Shown piece after piece: positions 43,153 to 52,030 of a DNA stretch of 64,000 bases; position 1 is the first letter of the stretch; every line of letters begins with the position of its first letter. The notes under the pieces are model-generated. The model was not told where the DNA came from and searched no databases. It was given only the letters and a program-made list of their open reading frames with translations. The translations under genes and the position numbers were made by a program. The DNA is taken from the NCBI GenBank assembly GCA_030373505.1, contig JAUCYS010000006.1:119565-183564 (forward strand). Reading direction: 5' to 3'. The DNA is from Parasphingorhabdus sp. GTDB taxonomy: Bacteria > Pseudomonadota > Alphaproteobacteria > Sphingomonadales > Sphingomonadaceae.

Positions 43153-43719
43153 ATGACGAAGATTTCAAATGCAAAAATAGCAATTCTGGCAACAGACGGC
43201 TTTGAAAAATCGGAGCTTTTCGAGCCCCGGAAGCAGTTGCTTGACGCAGGCGCAGAGGTCACGATCGTGTCCCTGGAATCCGGTTCGATCAAAAGCTGGG
43301 ATGAGAAGGACTGGGGCGAGAGCATCGCGGTCGATATGGTCTTGGACAAGGCCAGCGAAGGCGATTTTGACGCACTGGTCCTGCCGGGCGGACAGATCAA
43401 TCCGGATCTCCTGCGCGTAGAAACCAAGGCCACCGATTTTGTGAAGGCATTTTTCGATGCCGGCAAGCCGATTGCCGCCATCTGCCACGCTCCGTGGCTG
43501 CTGATCGAGGCAGATCTGGTGCAGGGCCGCAAGGTCACCGGCTACAAGTCGATCAAGACCGATCTGATCAATGCCGGCGCGCGCTATGAAGACAGCGAAG
43601 TGGTGGTCGATAACGGCCTCATTACCTCGCGCAACCCGGGCGATCTCGACGCGTTCTGCGCCAAGATCATCGAGGAGGTCCGCGAAGGTCTGCACAAGCG
43701 GACGCAGAAAGCCGCATGA
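43153..43719 (+). CDS. DJ-1/PfpI family protein (YhbO-type deglycase/protease-like)
   Basis: 188-aa DJ-1/PfpI protein. The reactive Cys is C111 in AAICHAPWLL at the nucleophile elbow, with a Glu near the N-terminus (TDGFEKSELFEP) that usually activates it. It also has LPGGQINPDLLR and SRNPGDLDAF. The length and the LFEPRKQLLDAGAEV start match the E. coli YhbO/PfpI subgroup, implicated in glyoxal and methylglyoxal stress. It is divergent from dps under an EcfG-like promoter, so both are probably general-stress genes. Confidence 0.9.
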   Translation: MTKISNAKIAILATDGFEKSELFEPRKQLLDAGAEVTIVSLESGSIKSWDEKDWGESIAVDMVLDKASEGDFDALVLPGGQINPDLLRVETKATDFVKAFFDAGKPIAAICHAPWLLIEADLVQGRKVTGYKSIKTDLINAGARYEDSEVVVDNGLITSRNPGDLDAFCAKIIEEVREGLHKRTQKAA

Positions 43720-43868
43720 TCTGCGGATAAGCGCGCCGATCGCGCCTGCAGTGCAGCCTGTCCTGTCGGTGCGTCGGTTCGCCTCAATCGCCTTAACAAG
43801 TCGCGTATGCACTTTTTAGCCCGTTTCTTGTAATAAAATGGCCATTTTGTAACCTTGAGGAGTATTAT

Positions 43869-44396
43869 ATGAAGAATTTTTTCACCCTGATGACTGGCGC
43901 GGCGTTGCTCGCTGCGACCCCCGCCTTGGCCCAGGATGCTGCGCCGACGGTTGAAGTCCAGGCCGGCATGAAGGTTTTCGGACCGCAGGGCGGTGAAGTC
44001 GGTACGGTCGAGTCCGTCAGCGATTCCGTCGTGGTGGTTGATACCGGAACGCACAAGGCAGCCCTCGGCACCGACGCTTTCGCGAAGGCCGAAAATGGCC
44101 TGTCCATCATGATGACCAAGGCTGATCTTGACGCAGCTGTAGCAAAGGCAACCGCCGATGCGAGAGCCAAATTGCTGGCCAGCCTGACCCCGGGCACCGA
44201 GGTCAAGTCGGTAACCGGTGCTGCGGTAATCGGCACGGTCAAGGGCAAGGATGCCGAATATGTGACCGTCGATCATGAAGGCCAGGAAGTGAAACTGCCT
44301 GTGAATGCGTTCATGGCACAGCCCGACGGCGCTATTGCCATCACCATGACCGAAGCCGAATTCACGGCCGCTATTGCCGGTACCCCGGCCGAATAG
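43869..44396 (+). CDS. Exported alanine-rich protein with two barrel-like repeats
   Basis: 175-aa secreted protein. Signal peptide MKNFFTLMTGAALLAATPALA, cleaved before Q-D-A. The mature part contains two similar beta-rich units: VQAGMKVFGPQGGEVGTVESVSDSVVVVDTG and TPGTEVKSVTGAAVIGTVKGKDAEYVTVDHEG. They look like a duplicated PRC-barrel-like module. The spacer is an Ala/Lys helix (LDAAVAKATADARAKLLAS). GAGGAG precedes the ATG. It is probably periplasmic; function unknown. Confidence 0.72.
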   Translation: MKNFFTLMTGAALLAATPALAQDAAPTVEVQAGMKVFGPQGGEVGTVESVSDSVVVVDTGTHKAALGTDAFAKAENGLSIMMTKADLDAAVAKATADARAKLLASLTPGTEVKSVTGAAVIGTVKGKDAEYVTVDHEGQEVKLPVNAFMAQPDGAIAITMTEAEFTAAIAGTPAE

Positions 44397-44441
44397 GCTT
44401 AATCAGGCTCTGACAGCGGTGGGACAAGGGTCCTGCTGCTG

Positions 44442-44864
44442 TCAGTGGCTGAATTTCAACCCCAGTTCATACATCGCAATCGCCGCCTGCGCCGCTTCGC
44501 CGCCCTTGTTCTTGCGGGTCTTGTCGGCCCGGGCCAGCGCCTGCTCTTCATTTTCCACTGTTATAATGCCGTTGCCGATCGCCGCGCCGTCCATCGACAG
44601 CGCCATCAGGCCGCGCGCGCTTTCGCCCGCCACAATCTCGAAATGATAGGTCTCGCCGCGGATCACCACACCGATCGCGACAAAGCCGTCATAGAGATCG
44701 CTGTCGATCGCGAGCGATATCGCCCCCGGAATCTCCAGCGCACCCGGCACGGTCAGAAGCTCATGCTCATGCCCCGCTGCGGTTAGCGCATCGGTCGCCC
44801 CTTCGATCAGCATGTCGTTGAGATGGTCGTAGAACCGCGCTTCGACGATCAGGAATTTTGCCAT
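44442..44864 (-). CDS. ribH: 6,7-dimethyl-8-ribityllumazine synthase
   Basis: 140-aa lumazine synthase joining 5-amino-6-ribitylaminouracil and 3,4-dihydroxy-2-butanone-4-phosphate. [15 protein letters not shown] and [23 protein letters not shown] are the signature, with catalytic H74. The family usually runs to 140-160 residues, so the length is normal. It lies next to ribBA on the same strand, with a repeat-filled gap of 190 bp. Confidence 0.93.
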   Translation of the reverse strand: MAKFLIVEARFYDHLNDMLIEGATDALTAAGHEHELLTVPGALEIPGAISLAIDSDLYDGFVAIGVVIRGETYHFEIVAGESARGLMALSMDGAAIGNGIITVENEEQALARADKTRKNKGGEAAQAAIAMYELGLKFSH

Positions 44865-44887
44865 TTTCAGTTTCTTTCTGTGTCTTG

Positions 44888-45048
44888 GCCCGTCCTTTTG
44901 AAAGGAGGGGCGGGGTGGTTTCTATCGTCTAAGAACGACTCTTCGGTTTTCCATTTCTTTCGGGCGGCACTATCGTTGTTCGCTTGCGCGAGCGACGCTT
45001 GCGCATCGCCACCACCCTTTGATCGCCTTCTTTAAGAGAAGGAGCAGA
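44888..45048. repeat. Dispersed palindromic repeat, family E, copy 1
   Basis: Left arm near CCTTTTGAAAGGAGGGGCGG with GGTTTCTATCGTC; right arm ACCACCCTTTGATCGCCTTC with TTTAAGAGAAGG. It fills most of the gap between ribH and ribBA. The right-side counterpart is at 46597-46640. Confidence 0.6.
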
Positions 45049-45054
45049 TGATTG

Positions 45055-46371
45055 CTATGCCGTCTCCGGTTCCTTGCTCGCCTCGCTGCCGCCGTCGGCC
45101 GGCACCGCTCGCTGTCCGACAATCCTGAGACCATAAGCATCCAGACCGACCAGATCATGGCTGGTGTTGGTCAGCAGCTCCATATCATGCACGCCGAGCT
45201 CGCTCAGAATCTGGGCGCCGACACCATAGTCGCGCAGCTGGTCCATTGGCACCGGCTTGCCGCCGGCAAGGCTGCGCACCTGGCGCGAATAGAGATCGGG
45301 GACGCGCGGGCTGATGAACACGATCACGCCCGCCCCTTCCTCGCCGATGATCTTCATCGATTCCTGCAGCATATTGGCGCGGTCGGTATCCTGCCCGAAC
45401 AGGTCGGCGAAGATCGCCGTGGCGTGCATACGCACCAGGGTCGGCTTGTCGGGATCGACATGGCCCTTCTGCAAGACGATCTGCTCGCTCTCGGTCGCGC
45501 TGTTGTAAAAGGTGATCGCGTTCCACTCGCCGCCCCAGCGGCTGGTGAAACGGGCTTCCTCGCGGCGCTCGGTCAGATGGTCGTGGCGCAGCCGGTAGGC
45601 GATCAGGTCGCGGATCGTGCCGATCTTCATGCGGTGATGCTGGGCAAATTCGATCAGATCGTCGAGCCGCGCCATCTCGCCGTCATCCTTCATGATCTCG
45701 CAGATCACGCCGGCCGGGTTGAGACCCGCCAGCCGAGACACGTCAACCGCCGCTTCGGTATGGCCGGCGCGGACGAGCACGCCGCCGTTGCGCGCCTGCA
45801 GCGGGAAGACATGACCGGGGGTGACAATATCGTCCTTGCCGCGGGTGCGGTCGATCGCCACCGCCACGGTGCGCGCCCGGTCGGCGGCGCTGATCCCGGT
45901 GGTGACGCCGTCGCGCGCCTCGATCGAGGTGGTGAAGGCGGTTTCATAGGCGCCGCGGTTGTTCGCGCTCATCATGTCGAGGCCCAGTTCCTCGACCCGT
46001 TCGCGGGTCATCGCCAGACAGATCAGCCCGCGGCCATATTTGGCCATGAAGTTGATCGCATCCGGCGTCGCCATCTGCGCTGGTATGATCAGGTCGCCCT
46101 CATTCTCCCGGTCCTCGTCGTCGACCAGGATATACATGCGGCCGTTGCGCGCCTCGTTGATAATCTCTTCCGCCGTCGCCATCACGCCGCTGCCGCCGCG
46201 CGCCAGATAGGTCTCGAGCTTGCCGAGCGTTTCCGCCGTCGGATTCCAGTCCTCCTGCCCTAGGCTGCGCAGGCTGTTGGCATGCAGCCCGGCGGCGCGC
46301 GCCAGGCCGGCACGGGTTTCCTTGCCGGACTCGATCAGTTCGATCAGTTGCTCGATCAGGATTTTGCTCAT
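45055..46371 (-). CDS. ribB: RibBA-type 3,4-dihydroxy-2-butanone-4-phosphate synthase with HTH-like N-terminus and degenerate RibA half
   Basis: 438-aa protein. Residues 1-60 ([32 protein letters not shown]) look like a helix-turn-helix. RibB follows, with [16 protein letters not shown] and TGISAADRA. The C-terminal half aligns with GTP cyclohydrolase II but lacks the zinc cysteines: where RibA has a Cys-rich GDVFGSLRCDCG-type stretch, this protein reads [17 protein letters not shown]. RibB activity is therefore likely and RibA activity is not expected. It would supply the four-carbon precursor to RibH. A cluster of TGTGA-type inverted repeats lies directly upstream, compatible with autoregulation by the N-terminal HTH. 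Confidence 0.87.
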   Translation of the reverse strand: MSKILIEQLIELIESGKETRAGLARAAGLHANSLRSLGQEDWNPTAETLGKLETYLARGGSGVMATAEEIINEARNGRMYILVDDEDRENEGDLIIPAQMATPDAINFMAKYGRGLICLAMTRERVEELGLDMMSANNRGAYETAFTTSIEARDGVTTGISAADRARTVAVAIDRTRGKDDIVTPGHVFPLQARNGGVLVRAGHTEAAVDVSRLAGLNPAGVICEIMKDDGEMARLDDLIEFAQHHRMKIGTIRDLIAYRLRHDHLTERREEARFTSRWGGEWNAITFYNSATESEQIVLQKGHVDPDKPTLVRMHATAIFADLFGQDTDRANMLQESMKIIGEEGAGVIVFISPRVPDLYSRQVRSLAGGKPVPMDQLRDYGVGAQILSELGVHDMELLTNTSHDLVGLDAYGLRIVGQRAVPADGGSEASKEPETA

Positions 46372-46383
46372 GGACTCGGCCTT

Positions 46384-46447
46384 TCAATGTGATATCGGGC
46401 CGATTATCACATCGCAATGTGAGGCGTCTAGGGAAATATCACATTGG
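46384..46447. promoter_or_regulatory. Array of AATGTGATAT-type inverted repeats upstream of ribBA
   Basis: Alternating elements CAATGTGATAT (46385-46395), ATTATCACAT (46403-46412), CAATGTGAGG (46415-46424) and AATATCACATTG (46435-46446). The outer pair is an inverted repeat. It starts within 15 bp of the ribBA start. Recognition by the HTH domain of RibBA itself or by a CRP-like factor is possible; unproven. Confidence 0.55.
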
Positions 46448-46480
46448 GTTCACATGCTGTGGTATTCGGTCGTTCAACCC

Positions 46481-46564
46481 GTCATTGCGAGCGAAACGTG
46501 GCAACCCAGAGCGGCTCTCACAGACGCTCCAGATTGCCACGTCGCTCCGCTCCTCGCAATGACG
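46481..46564. repeat. Dispersed palindromic repeat, family D
   Basis: GTCATTGCGAGCGAAACGTGG ... CCACGTCGCTCCGCTCCTCG with CAATGAC, long inverted repeat ending CGTCATTGCGAG/CTCGCAATGACG. Confidence 0.7.
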
Positions 46565-46596
46565 AGTCTATTACCCGAGGACGAGGCTGTCGTGAG

Positions 46597-46640
46597 CCCC
46601 TCCTTTTTAAAGGGGGGTTGGGGTGGTTTCTCTCGTCTGC
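46597..46640. repeat. Dispersed repeat, family E, copy 2
   Basis: CCCCTCCTTTTTAAAGGGG hairpin followed by GGGGTGGTTTCTCTCGTC, matching the left arm of the copy at 44888 (GGGGTGGTTTCTATCGTC). Confidence 0.6.
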
Positions 46641-46751
46641 TCACTGCCGCCTTGATTGCCACCGACCATGCGGGCAGCGGCCATGGCGAGGTCTGACCAG
46701 TGTAACGGGAATGCCGTAATGTCAGCGTAATCTTGATTTCAAAGGGGCTTG

Positions 46752-47417
46752 ATGAAGCAGGAGAGAGCAGTGAATTCAATCAGATCTATCGGAAGGTCTC
46801 GGGCTTCGCTCGTTCAGCAAAATGGCTTTCGCTGCTTTCGCGCCAGCGCATTGTTTCTGTTGATGCTGCTAATATCCGGTTGTGAAGCCAAAACAAATCA
46901 GATCGAGCAGAACAGCCGCGACGAGGTTGCTGAAGAAGCGCCACAGAAACTGAAATCAACCAATGATCAGACAATGGGTGGCGACGATTTGATGCTGGTA
47001 TCCTATTTCCCGTTTCCCGGAGCAAATATTTGCCCGTTCATGGTCGATGCTCATTCTCCATATTGTTTAAAAACTTCGGGAATACCCGAAGGATTCGAAG
47101 ATTTCCGGATCATCAGAAATAATTATAAATCGGGGTCAGCTGTATCAAGCTTTGCCGGTGAGCATTGCAAATTTGAAACATGCATCGTGTTGAACGGGGT
47201 TGCGACATGGATTGATGCAGCGCAAAATGCCAAAAATTATACTTCCACTGGCACATGGGTGATGTCACCCGTTTTCGACAAATCTCAAATATCCGGATAT
47301 ATATTTTATTCCATTGATGTGAGAACAAGTAGCATAGTAAAAAATTGCTATATATTTGACCCGGATATTTGGATAGAAATTGACAATTATTGCAGAAAAA
47401 GTGGAGGGATTAAGTGA
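46752..47417 (+). CDS. Putative lipoprotein, unknown function
   Basis: 221-aa protein. After a basic N-terminus a hydrophobic stretch ALFLLMLLISGC ends in a lipobox with Cys, so it is probably lipid-anchored. The mature part has several Cys, e.g. GEHCKFETCIVLNG and NCYIFDPDIWIEIDNYC, pointing to disulfides. Base composition is more AT-rich than the neighbours, suggesting transfer. The start is at the ATG at 46752 (AAGGGG upstream). Not recognised as any known family. Confidence 0.6.
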   Translation: MKQERAVNSIRSIGRSRASLVQQNGFRCFRASALFLLMLLISGCEAKTNQIEQNSRDEVAEEAPQKLKSTNDQTMGGDDLMLVSYFPFPGANICPFMVDAHSPYCLKTSGIPEGFEDFRIIRNNYKSGSAVSSFAGEHCKFETCIVLNGVATWIDAAQNAKNYTSTGTWVMSPVFDKSQISGYIFYSIDVRTSSIVKNCYIFDPDIWIEIDNYCRKSGGIK

Positions 47418-47563
47418 ATAATTTCAATATTTAATTCCTGCATCCGAGGGAAATTCCGCCTCTTCTCTTCCGGTCTCCGTCAGGCGAGAGGGAGCAGTTG
47501 CATCCCACGCACCAGCCCCCGGTCCCTTCGACCGGAACCTTTCACCCTCCGATACGCTATCCC

Positions 47564-48568
47564 ATGATGGCCAAAGCGAAACACTGGATCGAACCCCATC
47601 CGCAGGGCATTTATGTGCGGCCGGCCGATATCTGGATCGATCCGTCCACACCGAAGAAACACGCCGTCGTCACTCATGGCCATGCCGACCATGCGCGCGG
47701 CGGGCATGGCGAGGTCTGGGCGACGCCGGAGACGCTGGCGATCATGGGGCTGCGCTATGGCACCGATGCCGGTACGCCGCTTGCCTATGGCGAGGGGTTC
47801 GAGCGTGGCGGGGTCCGGTTCAGTCTCCACTCCGCAGGCCATGTGCTCGGCTCGGCGCAGGTCTTGATGGAATATCAGGGCGAGCGGGTGGTGGTCACCG
47901 GCGATTTCAAGCGCCGCCCCGACCCGACCTGCGCGCCGTTCGAGCCGGTGCCCTGCGATATCTTCATCACCGAGGCGACCTTTGGCCTGCCGGTGTTCAG
48001 ACATCCGCCGATTGCCGGCGAGATCGACAAGATCTTTGCCCGGCTGGAAGCCGAGCCGGACCATTGCCTGCTGGTCGGTGCCTATGCGCTGGGCAAGGCG
48101 CAGCGAGTGATCGCCGAGCTGCGCCGCGCCGGCTGGGACAAGCCGATCTATCTGCACGGCGCCATGGTGCGGATGTGCGAGCTGTACGAGGAGCTGGGCG
48201 TATCGCTCGGCGAACTGCGGCTGGTGATGGACACGGACAAGGAGGATATGCGCGGCCAGATCATCATCTGCCCGCCCTCGGCCCTGATCGACAAGTGGAG
48301 TCGGCGGCTGCCAAACCCGGTCACCGCTATGGCCTCCGGCTGGATGAGGGTGCGCGGGCGCGCCCGCCAGCGCGGGGTCGAGATACCTCTGGTCATCTCC
48401 GACCATGCCGACTGGGACGAACTGACCGGCACGATCCGAGAACTGGCGCCGCGCGAGACCTGGATCACCCATGGCAGCGAGGACGGCCTGCTGCGCTGGT
48501 GCGAACTGCACCAGATCAAGGCGCGGGCGCTGGCGATGATCGGCCGCGAAGACGGGGACGACGGCTGA
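47564..48568 (+). CDS. Ligase-associated DNA exonuclease (metallo-beta-lactamase/beta-CASP-like)
   Basis: 334-aa MBL-fold nuclease of the group encoded with ATP-dependent DNA ligases. HAVVTHGHADHARGGHG is the metal motif (H-x-H-x-D-H), SAGHVLGSAQVLMEY a second His region, and VTGDFKRRPDPTCAPFEP follows. The start is taken at the first of two adjacent ATGs (47564/47567); no clear ribosome-binding site. It overlaps the ligase start by one base, so the two are translationally coupled. A role in DNA end repair is inferred from the family. The helicase and phosphoesterase often found alongside are absent. Confidence 0.87.
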   Translation: MMAKAKHWIEPHPQGIYVRPADIWIDPSTPKKHAVVTHGHADHARGGHGEVWATPETLAIMGLRYGTDAGTPLAYGEGFERGGVRFSLHSAGHVLGSAQVLMEYQGERVVVTGDFKRRPDPTCAPFEPVPCDIFITEATFGLPVFRHPPIAGEIDKIFARLEAEPDHCLLVGAYALGKAQRVIAELRRAGWDKPIYLHGAMVRMCELYEELGVSLGELRLVMDTDKEDMRGQIIICPPSALIDKWSRRLPNPVTAMASGWMRVRGRARQRGVEIPLVISDHADWDELTGTIRELAPRETWITHGSEDGLLRWCELHQIKARALAMIGREDGDDG

Positions 48569-50139
48569 TGCGCCGCTTCGCCGCTCTGATCGACAGCCTG
48601 ATCTACACCCGCTCGCGAAACGCCAAGCTGGCGGCGATTGCCGCCTATCTCAGGGCCACGCCCGATCCCGATCGCGGCTGGGCGCTGGCCGCGCTGACCG
48701 ACAGTCTCGATTTTCCGGCGGTCAAGGCCGCCACCATCCGCAATCTTGCCGGCACGCGGATCGATCCGGAACTGTTCCGCCTGTCGCGCCACCATGTCGG
48801 CGATACAGCCGAAACCGTGGCGCTGGTCTGGCCCGACTTGCCGGACGGAGAACAGAGCGATCCGGGCCTCGACGAAGTGGTGCAGGCGCTGTTCGCCACC
48901 ACCCGCGCCACCGCGCCCGATATCGTTGCCGCGCTGCTCGACAGGATGGATGCCAACAGCCGCTATGCGATGCTGAAACTGGCGCTGGGCGGGATGCGGG
49001 TCGGGGTATCGGCGCGGCTGGCGAAGACCGCCTTCGCGCAGGCCTTTGACGTCGCAATCGACGATGTCGAGGAGCTGTGGCACGCGCTCGACCCGCCCTA
49101 TGAGGCGCTGTTCCGCTGGGCGGAAGAGGGTGGCAAGCGTCCCGATCTGTCCACCACCCCCTTCTTCCGCCCGTTCATGCTGTCGCACCCGTTCGAGGGT
49201 GACAGCCTCGATCTCGGCGAATATGCGGTCGAGTGGAAATGGGACGGCATCCGCGTCGAGGCCGTCCATCTCGGTGGCGAGACCCGGCTGTACAGCCGCG
49301 GCGGCGACGATATCAGCGCTGCCTTTCCCGATATCGTCGAGGCCTTTGACCGCGACGGCGTGATCGACGGCGAACTGCTGGTCCGCGGCACCGACCAGGG
49401 CGGCGAGGCGGCCAGTTTCAACGCGCTGCAGAAACGGCTGGGGCGCAAGACCGTGTCGAAAAAGATGCGGCAGGACTTTCCCGCCTTTGTCCGCATCTAC
49501 GATCTGCTGATGGACGGCGAAGAGGACCTGCGGCTGCTGCCCTGGTACCAACGGCGCCAGCGGCTCGAGGCATTTGTGCCGAAACTGAATGCCGACCATT
49601 TTGACCTATCGGCGGTAATCAAGGTCGACGATTTCGCCGCGCTGGAGAGCATGCGCGCCGGTGCCCGCGACGCGGCGATCGAGGGGGTGATGCTGAAGCG
49701 GCGGGAAAGCCCCTATCTCGCCGGCCGGGTCACCGGTCACTGGTACAAGTGGAAGCGCGACCCGCTCAACGCCGACTGCGTGATGATGTACGCCCAGCGC
49801 GGCAACGGCCGACGCGCGTCCTTTTACTCCGACTATACGTTCGGCTGCTGGACCGAGGATGGCGAGCTGCTGCCGGTCGGCAAGGCCTATTCCGGTTTCA
49901 CCGACGAGGAGCTGAAATGGCTCGACCGCTTTGTCCGGCAGAATACACTGAACCGCTTCGGTCCGGTGCGTGAGGTGGCAAAATCGCTGGTGCTGGAAGT
50001 CGCGTTTGATTCAATTCACGAAAGCAAGCGCCACAAGTCTGGCCTCGCCATGCGCTTCCCCCGCATCCATCGCATCCGCAAGGACAAGCCGGCGGAAGAG
50101 GCCGACCGGATTGCGACCTTGCGGGGGATGATTTCCTGA
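48568..50139 (+). CDS. ATP-dependent DNA ligase
   Basis: 523-aa ATP-dependent ligase. The adenylated Lys is K224 in EYAVEWKWDGIR (motif I, K-x-D-G). Further motifs: RLYSRGGDDIS, VIDGELLV (motif III region), EGVMLKRRESPY (motif IV) and WYKWKRDPLNADCVMMYAQ (motif V). An N-terminal DNA-binding domain precedes the nucleotidyltransferase and OB domains. It belongs to the exonuclease-linked class thought to act in DNA repair rather than replication. The first long in-frame region upstream of 48568 is within the exonuclease gene and is rejected as a start. Confidence 0.9.
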   Translation: MRRFAALIDSLIYTRSRNAKLAAIAAYLRATPDPDRGWALAALTDSLDFPAVKAATIRNLAGTRIDPELFRLSRHHVGDTAETVALVWPDLPDGEQSDPGLDEVVQALFATTRATAPDIVAALLDRMDANSRYAMLKLALGGMRVGVSARLAKTAFAQAFDVAIDDVEELWHALDPPYEALFRWAEEGGKRPDLSTTPFFRPFMLSHPFEGDSLDLGEYAVEWKWDGIRVEAVHLGGETRLYSRGGDDISAAFPDIVEAFDRDGVIDGELLVRGTDQGGEAASFNALQKRLGRKTVSKKMRQDFPAFVRIYDLLMDGEEDLRLLPWYQRRQRLEAFVPKLNADHFDLSAVIKVDDFAALESMRAGARDAAIEGVMLKRRESPYLAGRVTGHWYKWKRDPLNADCVMMYAQRGNGRRASFYSDYTFGCWTEDGELLPVGKAYSGFTDEELKWLDRFVRQNTLNRFGPVREVAKSLVLEVAFDSIHESKRHKSGLAMRFPRIHRIRKDKPAEEADRIATLRGMIS

Positions 50140-50142
50140 CTC

Positions 50143-50318
50143 TCTCCTCTCCCGTGAGGGAGAGGGTTGCGCAGGCTTGGCAGCTGGCTGCCTGGTCGCA
50201 GCTGGGTGAGGGTGTACCGCACCACAGTGGCACAGCAACTCACCAGCCGAACACCCTCATCCAACTGCGCCTGATCCTCCGGATAAGGCGCCGTATCCTT
50301 CTCCCTCACGGGAGAAGG
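50143..50318. repeat. Long palindromic repeat, family F
   Basis: Arms CTCTCCTCTCCCGTGAGGGAG and CTTCTCCCTCACGGGAGAAGG, with an inner inverted pair GGTGAGGGTGT/ACACCCTCAT (both about GTGAGGGTG). It occupies the gap between the convergent ligase and cytochrome b561 genes and may end transcription from both sides. Confidence 0.7.
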
Positions 50319-50320
50319 TT

Positions 50321-50878
50321 TTAACGAGCCGAGCGTTTGCCCGGAAGCATCCGTCGCAATGTATTGTCCTTGACCACATAATGATGGAACAGTGCGGCAA
50401 GCGCATGCAGGCCAATCAGGAAATAGCCGATCGTGCCGATGGTTTCGTGCACCTCCTCGATCTGTTCCGCCAGCGCCTTGTCCGGTGCGACCAGGGCAGG
50501 GAGCTCCAGCCCGTAGAAGGGAATGGTTGCATCGGCGGAGCTGAGGATCAGCCAGCCGAGGAGCGGCATCGCCAGCATGAAGGCATAAAGCGACAGATGC
50601 GTGACTTTGGCCAGCAGCATCTGCCAGGCTGGCGGCTCCGGCTTGATCGGCGGCTTTGTGGTGAACAGGCGCGTGACGATGCGGATGATCACCAGTGCCA
50701 GCACCGACAGGCCAAGCATGAAATGCCAGGTCTTGAGGTCGGCGCGCATGTCGCTGCCCCTGGGAAAGGATTCGTGCAGCAGGATGCAACTGTAAACCCC
50801 GATGATCAGCAGCAGCATCGCCCAGTGGAGGAAAATGGAAAGCGATGCATAACGCGTGCGGGGTCTCGTGGCAGTCAT
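50321..50878 (-). CDS. Cytochrome b561
   Basis: 185-aa four-helix cytochrome b. Hydrophobic helices contain the paired His ligands: FLHWAMLLLIIG, LKTWHFMLGLSV, THLSLYAFMLAMP and FLIGLHALAALFHHYV. The ATG at 50878 follows AGAGGACGG at a good distance; a 5-residue longer start at 50893 is less well supported. It would transfer electrons between quinone and a periplasmic acceptor. Alone in its unit, followed by the family F repeat. Confidence 0.88.
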   Translation of the reverse strand: MTATRPRTRYASLSIFLHWAMLLLIIGVYSCILLHESFPRGSDMRADLKTWHFMLGLSVLALVIIRIVTRLFTTKPPIKPEPPAWQMLLAKVTHLSLYAFMLAMPLLGWLILSSADATIPFYGLELPALVAPDKALAEQIEEVHETIGTIGYFLIGLHALAALFHHYVVKDNTLRRMLPGKRSAR

Positions 50879-50985
50879 ATCCGTCCTCTTCATTTTATAA
50901 ATCGCAATCTATCACAAATTTTCCTGCTGTCACGGCCAACCTGCTGAACCGCAGGACCTGTGCAAGCCGTTGTGCCCCATGCCGG

Positions 50986-51858
50986 TCAGAGAAAGTCCCT
51001 GAGCGTGCCGACAAACTGCTCGAACTGGTCATGGTGCAGCCAGTGGCCGGCCTGCTGGAATTCCTTTACCGCCACATTGTCACCGAAATATTGCAGGCGC
51101 CCGTCTCTCTCCGGATTGCTCGCCCAGCTGTCCGCGCCATAATGGAGCTGGGTCGGGCAGCTGATATTGCCCCACAGTTCGTGGATCGCATCCTGGCCCA
51201 GGTCGATGCTGTCCCAGTGCTGCACATAGGGATCGAACTTCCAGCTGTAGCTGCCGTCCTCGTTGCGGATCACCGCGTGGGTGGTCAGATGCCGGGCCTG
51301 TTCGTCGGACAGATGCTGGTTGGCGTCCTGCATCCGTTTCAGCGCGTCGTCGAAGGTCGGATAGCGTTTCATCTGCCGGGCAGCGGCCTTGCGCTTTTCC
51401 TCGATCGAATTGCGGACCCGCTGCAGCGGACCGGTCTTGTTGCGTTCGGCGAGCATCTCCGGGCTTGGCCCCAGCCCCTCGATCGCGACCAGCTTGCGCA
51501 CGGTGTCGGGATAGAGGCCGGTATAGCGCAGCGCGATATTGCCCCCCATGCTGTGCGCGACAATCGTGACGGGGGACAGGTCGAGCTGGTGGATCAGCTG
51601 TGCCAGATCGGTGACCATCGCCATGATCGCGTAATGGCCGTCGGTGCTCCACTGGCTGTCGCCATGGCCGCGGACGTCGGGCGCGATGATATGCCAGTCG
51701 TTGCGCAGCGCCTGCGCCGTCCAGTCCCAGTTGCGGCAATGGTCCTTGCCGCCGTGCAGCAGGATCAGCGGCGGCTTCTCCTCATTGCCCCAGTCGGCAT
51801 AATGCAGCCGAAGCCGCTGTGAAAAATAGCTGTGGGAGGCGGGGCCGATCAGGGTCAT
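50986..51858 (-). CDS. Alpha/beta hydrolase
   Basis: 290-aa alpha/beta-hydrolase. ILLHGGKDHCRNWD supplies the oxyanion hole, AHSMGGN the nucleophile Ser103, and a His near the C-terminus (QQAGHWLHHDQF) completes the triad. Cytoplasmic, no signal peptide. It is similar in plan to epoxide hydrolase/haloalkane dehalogenase-type proteins but lacks a distinctive Asp nucleophile, so esterase-like activity is more likely. A single gene, divergent from the haem receptor region. Confidence 0.85.
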   Translation of the reverse strand: MTLIGPASHSYFSQRLRLHYADWGNEEKPPLILLHGGKDHCRNWDWTAQALRNDWHIIAPDVRGHGDSQWSTDGHYAIMAMVTDLAQLIHQLDLSPVTIVAHSMGGNIALRYTGLYPDTVRKLVAIEGLGPSPEMLAERNKTGPLQRVRNSIEEKRKAAARQMKRYPTFDDALKRMQDANQHLSDEQARHLTTHAVIRNEDGSYSWKFDPYVQHWDSIDLGQDAIHELWGNISCPTQLHYGADSWASNPERDGRLQYFGDNVAVKEFQQAGHWLHHDQFEQFVGTLRDFL

Positions 51859-52030
51859 TTAGGGTCCGTCGATGATGAATATGGCGAACCATGGTCTAGT
51901 CCGATGATTGCGTTTCGACAAGCGCCGGGACGCGGCCCATCCGCAACGGTTTCACAAACCCACCAATGCTATTGCCAATCATTTGCATATTAACATTTGA
52001 CAGGATACCGCCAGCCTCACTAATTACAAA

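Larger units (their letters stand above)
46372..46751. other. 380-bp gene-free gap with operator array and two repeats
   Basis: Contents in order: the TGTGA-type array next to ribBA, a family D palindrome at 46481-46564, a family E repeat at 46597-46640, and a short AT-richer stretch before the lipoprotein gene. No further gene is seen. Confidence 0.6.

Noticed and set aside
42912..43538. Upstream extension of Dps to 43538
   Set aside because: It runs through the divergent promoters and into the DJ-1 gene; the ribosome-binding site is right before 42911.
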